64,000 nt of DNA from positions 248,001 to 312,000 of the forward strand of contig CAJZBQ010000058.1 of assembly GCA_914767885.1 (NCBI GenBank), given 5' to 3'. The position numbers and the translations under genes are program-made. The notes below the pieces were generated by a model. The model ran no database searches. It was not told the origin of the DNA and saw nothing but the letters and a program-made list of their open reading frames with translations. Each line of letters opens with the position of its first letter. Within the stretch, counting starts at the first letter, position 1. The stretch comes from Blepharisma stoltei. Taxonomy: Eukaryota; Ciliophora; Heterotrichea; Heterotrichida; Blepharismidae. Shown here one piece after another: positions 11,132 to 25,007 of this stretch.

Positions 11132-11746
11132 ATGTCAAGGAGAGACTAGTAATCCCTAAATAGTGATTATCTCTTTAAGATGGTTCTTATCGGAGATTCG
11201 GGAGTCGGCAAGTCTTGCATTCTTCTCCGCTTTGCAGACGACACTTTCTCAGAAAGCTATATATCCACTATAGGTGTAGATTTTCGCTTCAAAACACTTT
11301 CAGTCGATGGCAAAATCGTAAAACTCCAAATTTGAGATACCGCTGGCCAAGAGCGTTTTCGGACCATCACAAGTGCATACTACCGAGGCGCAGACGGTGT
11401 TATGATGGTCTTTGACAAAACAGCCCGAGAAAGCTTTAACCATATCACAGATTGGCATGAAGAGATCAACAAATATTCAGAAAATTCTTCAAGAGTTCTA
11501 GTAGGCAACAAATACGATATGACTGAGCATATACAAGTGGATGAAGAAACTGGCAAGCAACTAGCTGAAAAGCTGGGAATGCATTATATTGAAACTTCTG
11601 CGATGAATTCTTATCAAGTGACGACCGCCTTTGAGCTGATTGCCAGAGAGCTGATACAGAAAAAAGGAAACCAGCAAGAAAGAGGGAAAAAACTGAACCC
11701 AGTGAAAACGAGAAAGCCGATGTCAGCGCCTTGTTGCCAGAATTAA
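11132..11746 (+). CDS. Rab-family small GTPase (Rab1/8-like)
   Basis: 199 residues after removing a 15-nt intron: [24 protein letters not shown]1 GDSGVGKS, effector loop [12 protein letters not shown]3 WDTAGQE (Trp is TGA), G4 GNKYD (Tyr in place of the usual Cys/Leu) and G5 ETSAM. The tail SAPCCQN carries the di-cysteine prenylation motif. Length and N-terminal DYLFK are typical of Rab1/Rab8. Role: vesicle traffic at ER/Golgi or plasma membrane. Convergent with the phosphatase gene, 32 bp between stops. Confidence 0.9.
11149..11163 (+). other. 15-nt intron
   Basis: GTAATCCCTAAATAG. Without removal, TAG TAA would stop translation after five codons. Removal yields [12 protein letters not shown]. 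Confidence 0.9.
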
Positions 11747-11778
11747 GAATGATAATCTAAACTTTTTAAGGTAATTAA

Positions 11779-12768
11779 CTAGAGGAAATAAGGCACTACA
11801 GATCTGGGAGGGATACTTTTGGCACTTTCTGGGACTTCTTTGAACATTTTGAACTCCCGGTTGAGGTTTTCGTCGACGACCAAAATTGAAGCGTCGTTGG
11901 CACAGCGGTAGAAATAGTTGGGAGCACTCCAAACGGTAACTAAATTTTGCTTACCCTTTTAGCCTTATTTATCAATAGGACATAATTTTTTAAGAAATGA
12001 TTTTTTAGAAAAATAATTATTAACTGGGGAGCTAGGGAACCAAAATTTGTAACCTTCTTGTACAAGCTGATGGGCTCTGCAGATTAGTGACAGCCCATTT
12101 ATTTGGTTGAACTCTTCAGTCACTTTAGAGCCAAAAATCCATCCAGCCCCTCTAGGACTCATAGACCAAGTTTCAATATCTTCAGGGTCGCTCCACATTA
12201 GATCGCAAAAAGCTCCTTCCTGTGGAATTTCCACTTTTCTATCAATAACTCTCATTTGGTCAATAGTTTTGATTTCTGGGGAAAGTCCTCCATGCACACA
12301 CAAAATCTGTGAGTCTACTACAGCAGCTATATTTAAGTAGTCAAAGACTTCAGTACAATATTTCCAAGCATTGGCGTTGCCGTATTTTCTGACACATTCA
12401 TCATAAAATCCGTAGACTTGCGTAATTTGACGACTCTCATGGTTTCCTCTAAGAAGGGTGATATTTTGGGGATATCTGACTTTTAGAGCTATTAAGAGCT
12501 CGAAGGTTTCTACTGAGTTATAGCCGCGGTCAACATAGTCACCCATGAAGATATAGTTGTTGTCGGGAATTTGGCCGCCAGTTCTGAAGAGTTCGAGTAA
12601 ATCATAAAATTGACCATGGATGTCTCCACAGATAATGACAGGGGCTGAGACGGGCTGAACGTTGTTTTCTTCCATTAGAAGGGCTTTTACTTTTTCACAG
12701 AGATTGAAAAGATCACTTTCAGGCAAGCATTTACCTTCGCGAACTGTTTGTAGCCAAGAATCTTCCAT
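11779..12768 (-). CDS. PPP6C: PP6-type serine/threonine protein phosphatase catalytic subunit
   Basis: 302 residues after removing an 81-bp IES, close to the usual PP6 length. Metal/phosphate motifs [17 protein letters not shown] and GNHESR are present, as are [12 protein letters not shown] and SPRGAGW. The C-terminus ends VVPYFL, the carboxymethylated Leu tail of PP2A/PP4/PP6. The N-terminus ([23 protein letters not shown]) and FRTGGQIPD fit PP6 better than PP2A or PP4. Without IES removal the last about 50 residues are lost. Confidence 0.88.
11952..12032. mobile_element. Short IES (81 bp) in the PP6 gene
   Basis: TA at both junctions (11952-53 and 12033-34). Removal restores [20 protein letters not shown]. 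The insert carries in-frame TAA (minus strand). Its tips are weakly inverted (CTAGCTCCCC / GGGTAAG). Confidence 0.85.
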
Positions 12769-13060
12769 TTAATATGCACGTTGATAGTTATTAGGAAAGG
12801 AAAAAGAGAAGAAAATAATTTCGGTTAGCAAGTTTTGAATTAGGCTTATTTTTTAAATTTGAATTTATGCTAATCAGAGCTGCCTTTATAGAAACGATTA
12901 TTAGTATAAATTCATTTAAGATGTATTCAAAACTAGTGTAATAGAAACTCTTTGGGATTTTAAGCTAAAATGCTTAAAATTCATTTATTTCTGATATATC
13001 AAAACCCTAAAAAGATATTTAAATTTTATAAGACGATTTTTAAATTAATCATAAAAATAT

Positions 13061-16512
<3,452 letters not shown>

Positions 16513-17064
16513 GTACTCCCCCCCATCCTTGATCGAACGATTGACTGTAAAAATTCCTAAAATTTGGGAAAATTAACCCCCATCCTTGATCGAACGATTT
16601 TCATATCATGCAAATTTATATATATATATAAAAATATATTAGTTATCAAAAACTTGGGAAGATGTACATAATGAAGTTATTTTTCAGAGACTTTGAGACG
16701 ACAGAAAGCTTCGGAATCAACCATCCGAAGTGATTTAGTCATTAACCTAGGCTTAAAGCTCAATAATATAATAAAATAGAGATTCTTTAAAATTTAAAAA
16801 AAAAAAATTTTAATTTAATAAAGAACAAATTAAAATTTATACAGTTTAAAGGGGTAACTAATAAATCAAAATATTAAAAATTGGTATTTTTATAAAATTA
16901 ATTCAATTTTTTGCTGTAAAAATAATTATTAAATACTCTTAACACTCTTATTAAAAGTAAATAAAAAAATATATATATTTTATTTTATATATAAAATTTG
17001 TTTTAACCCCCATCCTTGATCGAACGACAGCGAGTCGTTCGATCAAGGATGGGGGGGAGGTAGT
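16513..17064. mobile_element. Family-C MITE (about 550 bp)
   Basis: Core CCATCCTTGATCGAACGA. Left end: CTCCCCCCC plus two direct cores about 60 bp apart (16521 and 16582). Right end: TTAACCCCC core, short loop, inverted core, GGGGGGGAG. GTA flanks both ends. The core is unrelated to families A and B but the arrangement is identical. Confidence 0.85.
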
Positions 17065-17069
17065 GTAAA

Positions 17070-17665
17070 ATACTGAAATTAGTGGAAGTGGTTCTATTTC
17101 TTTTTTACCTATTTCTTACAATTCAGCAGATGGAAAAATAATCAAGAAATTGAATCTTATAATTATTGAATGTGACTTTTATGATCTGATTATTAAAATT
17201 CTGGCAGCCACAAACTATTTTATTGTTAAAATATTGTCATATTAATTTATTCAAGAAAAATGGTAGCACTGAAGAAGGGCTAGGCAAGGCCTATTTTATT
17301 ATTATTCCCTCATAATTAAGCAAGATATTTTGAAAAAATCAAATTATTAAAGATGAAGCCACTCCAGTATTTTATATAAATTAAATTCATTAACAAAAGA
17401 ATGTAAAAAGTTTTAAAACTAGGGGTTTTTTTAATTAAGCTCTTTCCAGAAGATTTCTATTCTAAAAATTTTCCAAAAAAAATCAATATGCATTTTGAAG
17501 AGAGAGTTAGCATATAATTTAAGCGAGATATTATCTAAATGTCCTGAAGCTGCTAAAGAACAGCATTGCTTTCCTAATCAAACTCATTATTTTATGAATT
17601 ATAATTGTATTGGAGCATTTAATAACAGTGGAGAAGCAGGATTATTAATAAGCCAATTAGCATAA
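17070..17665 (+). pseudogene. Fragmented coding-like region
   Basis: Several protein-like stretches lie on the plus strand in different frames, separated by stops: SISFLPISYNSADGKIIKK, then KNGSTEEGLGKAYFIIIP, then RELAYNLSEILSKCPEAAKE and QTHYFMNYNCIGAFNN, ending TAA at 17663-17665. No family recognised. It may be a decayed gene or a gene with IESs and introns I could not place. Confidence 0.35.
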
Positions 17666-17721
17666 TAAAGAAACTCATGAGGAAATAATTCAATATTTTT
17701 AATGCAAATATTAAAAGTGTG

Positions 17722-18743
17722 TTACGGATATGCGACCTCAGCTAAATAAAGTCCTGCTGAAGGGGCTAATTTTGGCTTTTTATTTTCTTTTCCTTTGAAA
17801 AATCCTTCAAACTCTTCTTGTGTAATTTTATTGGATGCATAGCCAACTAGAGCTCCAGTCATATATAGCGCTTTCCCGAGGATGGCGCGGAATGGCGCCA
17901 TCCTCGGGAAAGTCAACTAAGCATCCACACGGGAACTGGGAGTTCCACGTGTGGATGCCATTTTTGACATGTGGGATCCAAACTTCCACATGTCAAAATG
18001 GCATCCACACGTGGAACTCCCAGTTCCCGTGTGGATGCCTTCCTGGCTTTCCCGAGGATGGCGCCATTCCGCGCCATCCTCGGGAAAGCGCTATATCTAA
18101 TTTGATGTCAAAAAAACCTAATTGATTTAAAATGGATTTCAATAACATTTTCCTTAGCTTCCACCCACGTTTCAATCTCCATTTGTTCGTCGATTGGCCT
18201 TTTTTCATCTGGCCTGCATAAATTAACTGGATTAATTGGATTTTTAAAAATTTCTACTGCTTGACAAAGTTTTTCTCTATCAATATCGTCTATAACCCAA
18301 TAATAATTCTCTAGAAAAACTGATGATTGGCCTATATAAATTTTGTATATATATTTCCTATACAGAGCATTAAATCTTGCATGAAAATCTGGGCTTACTT
18401 CTTCAATTCTTTTAACTCTTATCAAATGATTTGCTTTTTTTAATTCTTGATTGAATTTAAACACCAAATTAGTAGGTTGAATTAACACGAAATTTGGTAA
18501 AGTCGTAAATTCTATATGAAAAGCGTTAGAAATTGCGTGCACCCCACTATCAGTTCTACTAGAGCCTTGCAAAGAAAATGATTTAATGAAACCTTTATCA
18601 ATAGGCTTCCTTATTATATATCTCAATGTGTCTTCTAAAGCACCTGATACTGTTGGCTGATTGGATGGCTTTCCTTGATTTTGTCACCCACAAAATGATT
18701 TCCCTACGTATTCAGCAAAGCATAGATATTTTATGACATTCAT
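17722..18743 (-). CDS. PUS3: tRNA pseudouridine synthase, TruA/Pus3-like
   Basis: 263 residues after removing a 230-bp palindromic IES. N-terminal EYVGKSFCGWQNQG (Trp is TGA) and TVSGALEDTL; catalytic motif SSRTDSGVHA with the essential Asp; RKYIYKIY; then FFWHQIRYMTGALVG across the IES junction and a C-terminal SAGLYLAEVAYP. The WHQIR motif resembles Pus3 (positions 38/39 of tRNA), but a Pus1-type assignment cannot be excluded. Start ATG 18743 lies 28 bp after the stop of the cyclin gene on the same strand. Confidence 0.88.
17864..18093. mobile_element. Palindromic IES (230 bp)
   Basis: TATA/TA flanks. Outer arms AGCGCTTTCCCGAGGATGGC and complement, themselves containing a smaller palindrome (GGATGGCGCGGAATGGCGCC); inner arms CATCCACACGGGAACTGGG. 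Removal (2 mod 3) restores RFFWHQIRYMTGALVG. Confidence 0.88.
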
Positions 18744-18771
18744 TTCCATATAATTTTAATAATTATTCAAT

Positions 18772-20469
18772 CTAAGGTATTAGTTTTAAACTTGATCGCT
18801 TTTTTAAATGTGAGCGAGATATAGGAGAAATCATTTCTTTTAGATGAAAATAATACTTTGAGTATTGTTCAGGGGAGATGAAAAGTCTCCAGCCTAGAGC
18901 GCTTGCAAAATTCATTTCTAACTCCCCCCCCCTTTAAATTGGAACTAAAAATTTTGTTCCAATTTAAAGGGGGTTAATGTTTTTTTTAAAAAAAAATATC
19001 AATATAAAATTTTTAAAAAACAATAATTTACATAAAATTAAAAAAAAAAAAATTTCAAAAACTTATCGAGTTAGATTAATAAATTTGTTTAATAAAATGC
19101 TATTTACTCTTTATCCTTTAATAAAAAGCAAGGTATAACTAAAGTTTTATTATTAGTTAATACGCCACTATTAATTGGTATCAAAATTATTTACACAAAA
19201 ATTATTATTTTTATTGATAAAAAAAATTAAAAAAAAAAAATTTTGGAAAATTTATCGATCAAAGTGCTAATTTTGTTTAAATAAGATATTATTTATACTC
19301 TATTCTTTAAAATAAAGCAAGAAATAACAAATTTTGAAATTTTATAAAGAATTCCTATTGAAATTTATATCAAAGCTATCCAAAAATAAAAAATATCATT
19401 TTTATCAAAAAAAACAAAAATTTTTTTTTTGAAAAATTTTAAAAAAAAAAAAAAAATTAATTGTTTTTTAAAATTTACCAATTAAGGATAATAAATTTAT
19501 TTAAATAAGATGCTCTTTATACTTTTTTCTTTAAAAAAGAGCAAGATATAACTAAATTTTTAATTTTAGTTAAGAAGAAACATTTAACTTATATCAAAAC
19601 TTTTTAGGTAAAAATTATATATAACTTTTTATTATAAAATTAAATTTTGTTCCAATTTAAAGGGGGGTTAATTTACTAAAAAAGTGGAAATTTTACCGAT
19701 ATTTTGTTCCAATTTAAAGGGGGGGGAGTAAGAGGTTTGTGGATCTTATTGTATAGTATGGGTATAAATTGGCAAAATCGATGTTCAGGACACATATGTC
19801 TTCTCATATTTTACTAGAAAGCAATAATCCTGTATAGCTAGGGTATTATTTAATGTATAGTATTTAAATTGTAAAATATTTGTACGGCAATGTCTATGAA
19901 AAATAACGCTTTTAAATGGTAATACAATTTTGAGCTAACGAAATTATGATAAAAATAGCTTATTTACTATATAAACTATGGGTCTCCAGTTGGTGCTTGA
20001 TAATTGCACTCCTCCTTCAGTTATAAGCCTCTCCACATAAATAAGCATCATAACGACGCATTCATGCTGGACAAATAAATTTTCAAACGTCGGCTTGATA
20101 AAATCAAAAATCTGTAAAACTGTTGGAACAGGGAATTCCGGCTTTATCTCTTTCTGAAAAAATCCAAAAAAAGGTAAGATGTCCATATGATTAGAAAGTT
20201 GTTGTGTGTATCATCTAATTTTATATTTACTTGATTTTCAAATAGTGAATTTCATCAAAAATCATTGATTGTTCAGAAATTGTAGATTTTTGTCCCTCTA
20301 GTATATAACTCAATAAAATTCGGCAAATTAATCTTAATAAATCATTCATATCTTGGTTAATTACTCCAATAGAATTAGTGTGGTCGACGTCATCATGAAC
20401 CATTGAATCAAAATGAGACAGACTTTCTGGTGTTTTAATAGTGTTATTGTAATTGAGTATTGAGCTCAT
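18772..20469 (-). CDS. PHO80-like (P/U-type) cyclin
   Basis: 244 residues after removing a 16-nt intron and IESs of 137 and 810 bp; total is exactly in frame. Cyclin-box elements: VMMLIYVERLITEGG, RPIVYTGLLLSSKIWED, VLNIDFANLYPYYTI, NLLEMNFASALGWRLFISPE and YSKYYFHL. The KIWED and EMNF..L..SPEQYSKYYF pattern is that of PHO80/cyclin-Y family members that partner Pho85/CDK5-like kinases. Trp in KIWED is TGA. Co-directional with the pseudouridine synthase downstream. Confidence 0.82.
18919..19728. mobile_element. Family-B MITE / IES (810 bp), reversed orientation
   Basis: TAA at 18919-21 and 19729-31. Left end is the two-core hairpin; right end has two direct cores (GTTCCAATTTAAA) followed by GGGGGGGGAG. 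Body shares sequence with the 5498-6236 copy in inverse orientation. Removal (multiple of three) joins RSTNLL to EMNFASALGW. Confidence 0.88.
19833..19969. mobile_element. IES (137 bp) in the cyclin gene
   Basis: TA junctions at 19833-34 and 19970-71. Removal (2 mod 3) restores RPIVYTGLLLSSKIWED. Ends read TATAGCTAGGG and CTATATAA with weak inverted similarity. Confidence 0.82.
20215..20230 (-). other. 16-nt intron
   Basis: GTAAATATAAAATTAG on the minus strand. Removal joins EIHYLKIK to WYTQQLSNHMDILPF. Confidence 0.85.
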
Positions 20470-20653
20470 TTCTTTCTCTTGGAAATTTTCTGCTTAATAC
20501 CCTAATGATTTTTATTTCCGAATAGTATAGCCTAAAAAATGTCTATAAAAAAATGGTCTTATTTGCTTATGAAGTTAGGATTTACGATTTCCCATTTTTA
20601 ACTTTAAAATTAATTATGAGTTTTAGAAATAAATAATGACGTCTTGTCATTAC

Positions 20654-22708
20654 TTACTGAGTAAATAGCCTTTCGATTCTTATTTCGGTAATTTCATTAT
20701 TCTCGGTTTGAAGGATGGTCTCTGTTGAAAAAGTCGTTATATTATCTGCTACCATGTTTTGCTTGCAAAGTGGGCATCTGATATTATTGCTCGCTCATTC
20801 ATCGATGCAATTTACATGAAAATAATGATCGCAATCAAGCATTCTTATAAGAGATTTAGGCAAAAAATCATCCAGACATATTGCACATAATTCTGAACCC
20901 TTGCCTAAATTTAGAAATAAAATGGTGACGCTAACGGAAAGTGGACTCCGAGGCGACACCTCCTGATGGAGCAGTGGAGCGTGTCTCAAAGGGAAGCTTG
21001 CCGAAACAGGGTGCTTTGTTTCTACCTCGAAAGTTTCCCTGTCCCTGCCAGATGGGCTAGACAGGTTTTGCCTAAATTTGAAATAAAATGGTGACGGTGG
21101 CGGAAGTTGGTCTTCGAGCCGCATTTCTTATGGAGGAAGTTGGACCCTTTCTGATGAAGCTGAAAGCAGGACCTCTGTCCCTTTTCAGGTTTGGTGATGC
21201 CTTGCCTTAGAAGGAAGTTTTGTTTATCATCCGAAGGTTTTCCTGTTCCTACCAGACGGGGGCAAACAGATTTTACCTATCACATAATCTTCGTCTAGCG
21301 GGAATATCGGTACCCTACAGTGGGTGACTCTAGCTAGGGAGCTGATCCTTAGGCTATGTGAGTTTTGCCAGAAAATTCAAGAGATTTGAATTAGGCTGGG
21401 CCTTACTCCATTTGCACTCTGGTGTATACGCACCCAGCGTAGGCCACCTTTTCTGGAGCCAAGGTATTCCGGTTAGTGGGGGTCCCGCTTAGGCTATATT
21501 AAATTTAATTTAATTTGCCTAAATTTGCCCACTTTATAGATGGAAACTGAACTTGTATTCCAACTCCTGACAAAGGATTTATAGACTGGACTCTTGCAAG
21601 ATTTCGGTGTCTTATTATGACCCTAGCAATTGCTGAAAAAATAAAGCATAATGACACAAATAAAATAACTGAAATTGTTATAGCAATTATACATGTATTT
21701 TTATCTAGCTCTGAATTATTGCTATCAAATTTAAAACTGAGTTCTATTTCAGATATTTCTGGCCCAAAGCAAAATAAAGAAAGCTTCAATAAATCTATGT
21801 CGATAACTCCTGAAATGTAGGTAAATTCATTATTTCCATTTGTAAATCAAAATGACATATCAGATTTAAACATGCTTGGAAGAGTACTTTGTGGATCATC
21901 ATAAGTGAAATAAAAGTTGGGATTCCCTTTTTTCTTTGAAAATTTAATAGATAAAGTTGATGCTTGATTTGGAAATTCGAGGTAAAAAAATTTTCAACTG
22001 TAAGGAACTATTGTTTGGTTATTTACTGAATTTAGATATAGCCCCTCAAGTTCTACTGAACAATCATAATCTGTATATCTATAATCTTACAAAGACAGTA
22101 ACCATATTAGCATATTGATCCAGGATTGCATTTAAAATAACATTCTGAGGTTTTAGCTACTTGAACATCGATTACATAATTTATTAATATATCAGTGTCC
22201 TTATATACTCCAATTATAATATTATTTCCGCCAATATCTTGTATAGAATTATATGAAATTGAAAGAAAGCTGTTCGGCTCATTGAAAACTCAGCTTTTAA
22301 AATCGTAAAAGTCGAAATTGTTTTCGAAATTTTTTATTGAGGAGATATAATACCTTGGCATATTGTGAGAGGGTCTCTGCACCTAGAGAGATTTCCCACG
22401 TGCGGAACCAAAGTATCTGCAATCAAGTGTGGAACGCCACATGAGGATTTGGGTTCCACATAGGAAATGTCCCGACATGTGGAGACCGTCCCACAACATG
22501 CCAAAGCATTATAGAAAAAATAAGGCTCATTGTTGTAAGTGGAAGCTAAAAGTACAGAAGGTAAATTATTTTCTTTTGCTAGTTGAATAATCAATTTTTC
22601 ACCTTTTGATAAAATCGGTATTTTCAAGTCAATATAATTTCATTGAGATTCTTGAAAGTAGTTTTTAGCAAAAACATAAAACCAGGCAATAAGTCAAAAA
22701 AATAGCAT
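20654..22708 (-). CDS. PA-TM-RING (RNF13/GRAIL-like) E3 ubiquitin ligase
   Basis: Start ATG 22708 gives a signal peptide (MLFFWLIAWFYVFA). A protease-associated-like segment follows (IPILSKGEKLIIQLAKE, PSVLLASTYNN), then an EGF-like Cys cluster (ECYFKCNPGSIC, DYDCS), a membrane helix (CIIAITISVILFVSLCFIF) and a C-terminal RING-H2 (ELCAICLDDF, CDHYFHVNCIDEW, CPLCKQ). Two IES blocks (about 161-164 and 614 bp) are removed; the RING joins as WANLGKGSELCAIC. One short frame break near 22085-22110 in the EGF region remains unexplained. Predicted endosomal/lysosomal membrane E3. Confidence 0.75.
20901..21514 (-). mobile_element. Two tandem SINE-like insertions forming one 614-bp IES
   Basis: Three exact copies of TTGCCTAAATTT at 20901-12, 21068-79 and 21515-26 bound a 167-bp and a 447-bp unit. 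Both units have minus-strand 3' ends reading GTCACCATTTTATTTC. Removing both (2 mod 3) restores the RING frame; removing one only does not (167 is 2 mod 3 but leaves the other unit, which has stops). Confidence 0.82.
22348..22511. mobile_element. Palindromic IES (161 or 164 bp)
   Basis: Inverted ends TATAATGCTTTGGCATG and its complement with G.T mismatches; interior CCACGTGCGGAAC / GTTCCACA motifs resemble the interior of the 17864-18093 element. Several TA choices exist; the two in-frame solutions are 161 and 164 bp. Confidence 0.75.
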
Positions 22709-23233
22709 TATAGATTATTAAGAAACGTTCTTTGCGATTTAAAGAGAAAATGTGGATGATATTAAATAGAAATATACTAAATCTATTTTTATATAAATGG
22801 AATAACTTATAAATTATTTATTTTTCGTTAATCATTTTTTTTTTTTATTAATTATTATATTTTTATAAAAACACTAATTTATTTAGAAATATACTCAGCT
22901 AAGGAATTGGAAGGCAAAAATATTGATTAAAGTATATCAAGAAAATAGATTAAAAAGTCAAATAGATTTGCAATTTGTGAACTAAGTGAGGATACAAAAA
23001 AGATTGTAACGATAACGCTTAATTTTTTTAATTAGTACTTTGATACAAATAATTTTAAGTTAATATCGCTTTTAGCATGAAAAAGAAAGCTATTTAACAC
23101 CAGCACAAAAAAATTAGTCAAATTTTTTAAAAATATGCAATTAAAAAACATTTATTAATAAATGCACCATATTGATACATTTTTGAAATTTTTGAAGTCT
23201 AAAACTGAAATAAAAGGCTAATTAAACTCATAA
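22709..23233. other. AT-rich intergenic region between divergent genes
   Basis: No gene, repeat or RNA recognised. It separates the PA-TM-RING and IDO genes and should hold both promoters. Confidence 0.5.
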
Positions 23234-24957
23234 ATGAATTTATCAAGAAGATTCAGTATTCTTGCAAGCTCTCTTCCAATATCTTCATTCATCCCATCAG
23301 CTCCCCCTTCAATAGCTCCTATATCTCAAACACTTTTGCCTCACATCGATCTAGTCAATTCCATTAAATCATCTCCAGCTGATATAATTCACCAAATAAA
23401 GCGTCTACCTCAATTTGATTCCTCGACTATCTATCATGATAATCATCAAGTCGAGCTCGCAACACTGCTTCATGCGATGATAGTTTCAGCTTACTACTGG
23501 CACTCAGACCCTCCACTACCCCGTATTCCCTCAAATATTGCGATCCCTTTTTGCGATCTTAACAAACATCTGAGCCGTGCTCCTGTCCTTACAATAATTT
23601 CAACTCAATTTTACAACTGAAAATTAAAAGACGAATCTAAACCTTTTCACCCCAATAATATTGAAGCTTTATTCACTTTTTCAGGCACAGAAGATGAAGT
23701 TCAGTTTTATCACTGTGCAACTTATATCGAATATTTAGGAAATTCTATTATTAATGCCATTCCAAGTCTTTATAATGGAGCTCTAGCAAAAAATGAAATC
23801 GAGGTCAAAAATTCGTTAAAAATTTTTGCTAAAACTTTAAAAGAAGCCAAAAAAGCTTTGGGGTTGGTGTATCTTAATCTTAAATAACAGATGGGCTTGG
23901 CTGGATTGGTTTCGCAGTCTCCAAGGACTCTCTAGAGGGTTCATCCGCTTTGTGACATCTCTGCTGGACACTTGATCGGCCGATTATGGCTTCTGGCAAG
24001 AAAAGTATCAAATCACCTTCTCCTTATCGATCCCTGATTTCACAGGATCCCCAGAGTTTTGCGCTGAGAACGCCTTCTCCTTGCCCTTTGGGTTTCAGTA
24101 TTGAGTGAGCGGACTATGGACTTTTGCGGCACTGCATAGGGTGATTGGGAAAATAGCTTAATCCAGGGAATAAAGCCTGCATACTGACGGGTGCTGTTGC
24201 CTGCCCTCATCAGTTACAGGAGAACCCCTAATCTCTGGCCCAAACTGCAACCCTTAGTATCACGATGAGTTTCACTTTCGGTCCCGAAGGATGTTGCCAG
24301 TTTGACTCTTTCTAGCCACAAGAATTAAGATTAAACCTACCCAGGTATACATAAATCCATATCAGACCTGAATTTCGACTGGCTTCTCACCCAGTTCGCC
24401 TTGGCCATAAGGCTGAGGAAGCTGCTTAAAGAGTTAGGTGCGGTTAGGTTGGCATTTTTATGTATATAGGGTTTGTTTATCAGAAGGTGGATCCAAATGT
24501 ATTTTATTTCGGATTTAGGAAATATTTGAAATCTTTTGATGGAGGGGTGATATATGAAGGAGTCTCGGATACCCCTCAGAAGTTAATGGGGCCAACTGCA
24601 GCTCAAAGCCCTTTAATGAGGCTTGTGGACACTATTTTTGATTTAAATAGTAATAATGAGTTTTTATTGCGAATCCCAATGTACATGCAAAAAGAGCACA
24701 GAGACTTAGTAGCATTTGCTGAAAGAAATAGGCCAAATAACTTAAGAGAAGCTGCTATAAGTTTAAATGCAAGTGACGAGTGGAATTCTGCGATTGGCGA
24801 GCTATGCAATTTCCGATCCGCCCATTCAAAGCTCGCCTATAATTACATTATAAAGCCAAGTCAAGGAGGTGAAAGCAAAGGCACTGGTGGTTCCTCTCTC
24901 GAAGCCTTCCTCAGTGCATTGATAGAAAATACCAAAAAACTAATGATTTCTAAGTAG
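23234..24957 (+). CDS. IDO: Indoleamine 2,3-dioxygenase family enzyme
   Basis: 371 residues after removing a 608-bp SINE-like IES; the junction reads KALGLVYQKVDPNVFYFGFRK. Family signatures: RIPSNIAIPFCDLNKHLSRA, PVLTIISTQFYNW, FSGTEDEVQFY, YEGVSDTPQKLMGPTAAQSP, MYMQKEHRDL, the proximal-heme His in LCNFRSAHSKLAYNYI, and GTGGSSLEAFLSALI. It would open the indole ring of tryptophan to N-formylkynurenine using heme and O2. One Trp (FYNWK) is TGA. No targeting signal is evident. Without excision the protein ends after about 217 residues. Confidence 0.9.
23861..24468 (+). mobile_element. SINE-like IES (608 bp) in the IDO gene
   Basis: Imperfect 13-bp direct repeat, GGGTTGGTGTATC at 23861 and GGGTTTGTTTATC at 24469 (11 of 13 identical). 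3' end GGTTGGCATTTTTATGTATA. Removal (2 mod 3) restores the IDO frame exactly. Confidence 0.82.
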
Positions 24958-25007
24958 TTTCATATTTTCTTACTTCTTTTTGATTTCTAATGAAATAAAG
25001 AAATAAA

